DNA of 64,000 nt from Paenibacillus sp. MMS18-CY102 (GTDB lineage Bacteria > Bacillota > Bacilli > Paenibacillales > Paenibacillaceae): assembly GCF_009789195.1 (NCBI RefSeq), contig NZ_WSTC01000013.1, forward strand, positions 62,001 through 126,000. Direction: 5' to 3'. A program made the translations under genes and the position numbers. Below, piece by piece: positions 63,310 to 64,000 of the stretch. Position 1 is the first letter of the stretch; the number at the start of each line of letters is the position of its first letter. The notes below the pieces were generated by a model, which saw nothing but the letters and a program-made list of their open reading frames with translations, made no database searches and had not been told where the DNA came from.

Positions 63310-64000
63310 GTGAAGCATAAGTTGAAAAAGCGAACGGCGATTTCCGCATTAACGCTTGCAATGGCCGTATCCGTCTCGATCTGGTCGGAAAAGCCGTCAG
63401 AAGGGGCTTCGATTCCTAAGCTAGATACGATTCGCGTCGCGCTTTATATCGATTCAGCCAAATACCATTACAACACGGCTGCAGCGACCTTTACGGCAGC
63501 AGGCGGGTTGAAGATTGGCATAAGAACGCCTGCTTCTGTTGAACAGTGGTTTAATGCCGGCACGAATGCCGTTCGGATTGCTGTGGATGACTATAAGGCG
63601 AAGATGGCCGAAACGAGTGACTTCAATACAGCATTGGCCGTTCAGAAACGGCTGCAGGCGCTGGGCGGTTCAGCGGTAATTACCTCACAGCAGAAGAGCG
63701 GAAAGCTCCTTTATATCGTCTCTGAGGGCAGCTACAGTACAGCGGCAACTGCCAAGACAGCGTTGGACAAGTGGAGCAAAGACGCGAACGTAGCGTCGCT
63801 CCTTGGGAACGTGAAAGCTTCCGTGTCAGGCCCATTGCACCTTGAAGGCGGCAGCTATGCATCCGAGGATGCGGCGCGCAATGCTGCGAGGACGCTTGGT
63901 GCTGCTGGCTTGGATGCTTACCCTGCCGTTCGCGTCTTGGCTGGAAAACCATCCTATAGCATTATGATTGGCTCAGCTGCGGATACGGCAGCCTTGAACG
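63310..64000 (+). CDS. SpoIID/SPOR-type secreted protein, cut by window end
   Basis: Open to the window end; 230 codons seen. The GTG at 63310 has AAGGAAGGGG eight bases upstream. An N-terminal signal or anchor (TAISALTLAMAVSVSIW) is followed by DTIRVALYIDSAKY, then two SPOR-like repeats (FNTALAVQKRLQALGG with GKLLYIVSEGSYSTAATA; LEGGSYASEDAARNAARTLG with KPSYSIMIGSAADTAAL). In Paenibacillus a SpoIID/LytB-domain protein with such repeats follows ruvB. The SpoIID domain itself would lie beyond the window, so the call rests on the N-terminus and context. Confidence 0.6.
   Translation, partial: MKHKLKKRTAISALTLAMAVSVSIWSEKPSEGASIPKLDTIRVALYIDSAKYHYNTAAATFTAAGGLKIGIRTPASVEQWFNAGTNAVRIAVDDYKAKMAETSDFNTALAVQKRLQALGGSAVITSQQKSGKLLYIVSEGSYSTAATAKTALDKWSKDANVASLLGNVKASVSGPLHLEGGSYASEDAARNAARTLGAAGLDAYPAVRVLAGKPSYSIMIGSAADTAALN

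Overview
The window looks like a chromosomal segment from an endospore-forming, low-to-mid GC Gram-positive bacterium of the Paenibacillaceae (Paenibacillus or Cohnella type). The reasons are the gene order, the many sporulation genes (spoVID, a spoIIB-like SPOR gene, spoIVFA, spoIVFB, spo0B, a safA-like LysM gene, bofC, a SpoIID-like gene), strong Bacillus-type Shine-Dalgarno sequences, frequent GTG and TTG starts, and A-rich sigma-A promoters. Almost every gene lies on the + strand. The order follows the Bacillus subtilis blocks ysoA-tig-clpX-lonB-lonA-ysxC-hemAXCDBL, spoVID-valS-folC-spoIIB-maf-radC-mreBCD-minCD-spoIVFAB-rplU-prp-rpmA-spo0B-obg-pheB-pheA and safA-bofC-ruvAB, with insertions. 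No database search was possible; product names rest on recognisable motifs and synteny.

Region by region. 1-1200 is AT-rich and looks like decayed accessory DNA: an incomplete minus-strand gene and a frameshifted plasmid- or phage-type gene, lying at the 3' side of a minus-strand tRNA-Arg(UCU). 1.4-12 kb holds protein quality control: a YsoA-like TPR protein, trigger factor, ClpP, ClpX, LonB, LonA and the ribosome-assembly GTPase EngB, with the isoprenoid gene ispG between clpX and lonB. 12-13.6 kb holds an unrecognised gene and speD, the latter behind a leader that can fold. 13.7-22.8 kb is a tetrapyrrole operon, hemA-hemX-precorrin-2 dehydrogenase-hemC-cobA/hemD fusion-hemB-hemL, followed by an RluA-type pseudouridine synthase; it supplies both haem and sirohaem.

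22.9-33.2 kb holds spoVID, a small gene on the opposite strand, a possible structured RNA, a MutS2-like ATPase without Smr domain, valS under a T-box leader, folC and murC. 33.3-43 kb holds a secreted copper-amine-oxidase-N-domain protein, a SpoIIB-like SPOR protein, a DUF4321 protein, maf, radC, mreBCD, minCD and rodA: cell shape, division-site choice and septal remodelling. 43.1-47.4 kb is an accessory insertion: an HxlR regulator, then an allantoinase-like amidohydrolase, an M20 hydrolase and a D-2-hydroxyacid dehydrogenase, which I read as a possible ureide-salvage operon.

47.5-64 kb returns to the conserved core: spoIVFAB behind a convincing sigma-E promoter, a short RNase E/G, an L21-leader with rplU-prp-rpmA, spo0B-obg, pheB-hom-thrB-pheA (threonine and phenylalanine synthesis), a repeat-rich LysM spore-coat protein, bofC behind a sigma-G-like promoter, a 52-codon ORF, ruvCAB and the start of a SpoIID-like gene cut by the window end. 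Many genes overlap by 1-8 bases, so translational coupling is common. No CRISPR array, insertion sequence, rRNA or replication origin was seen.
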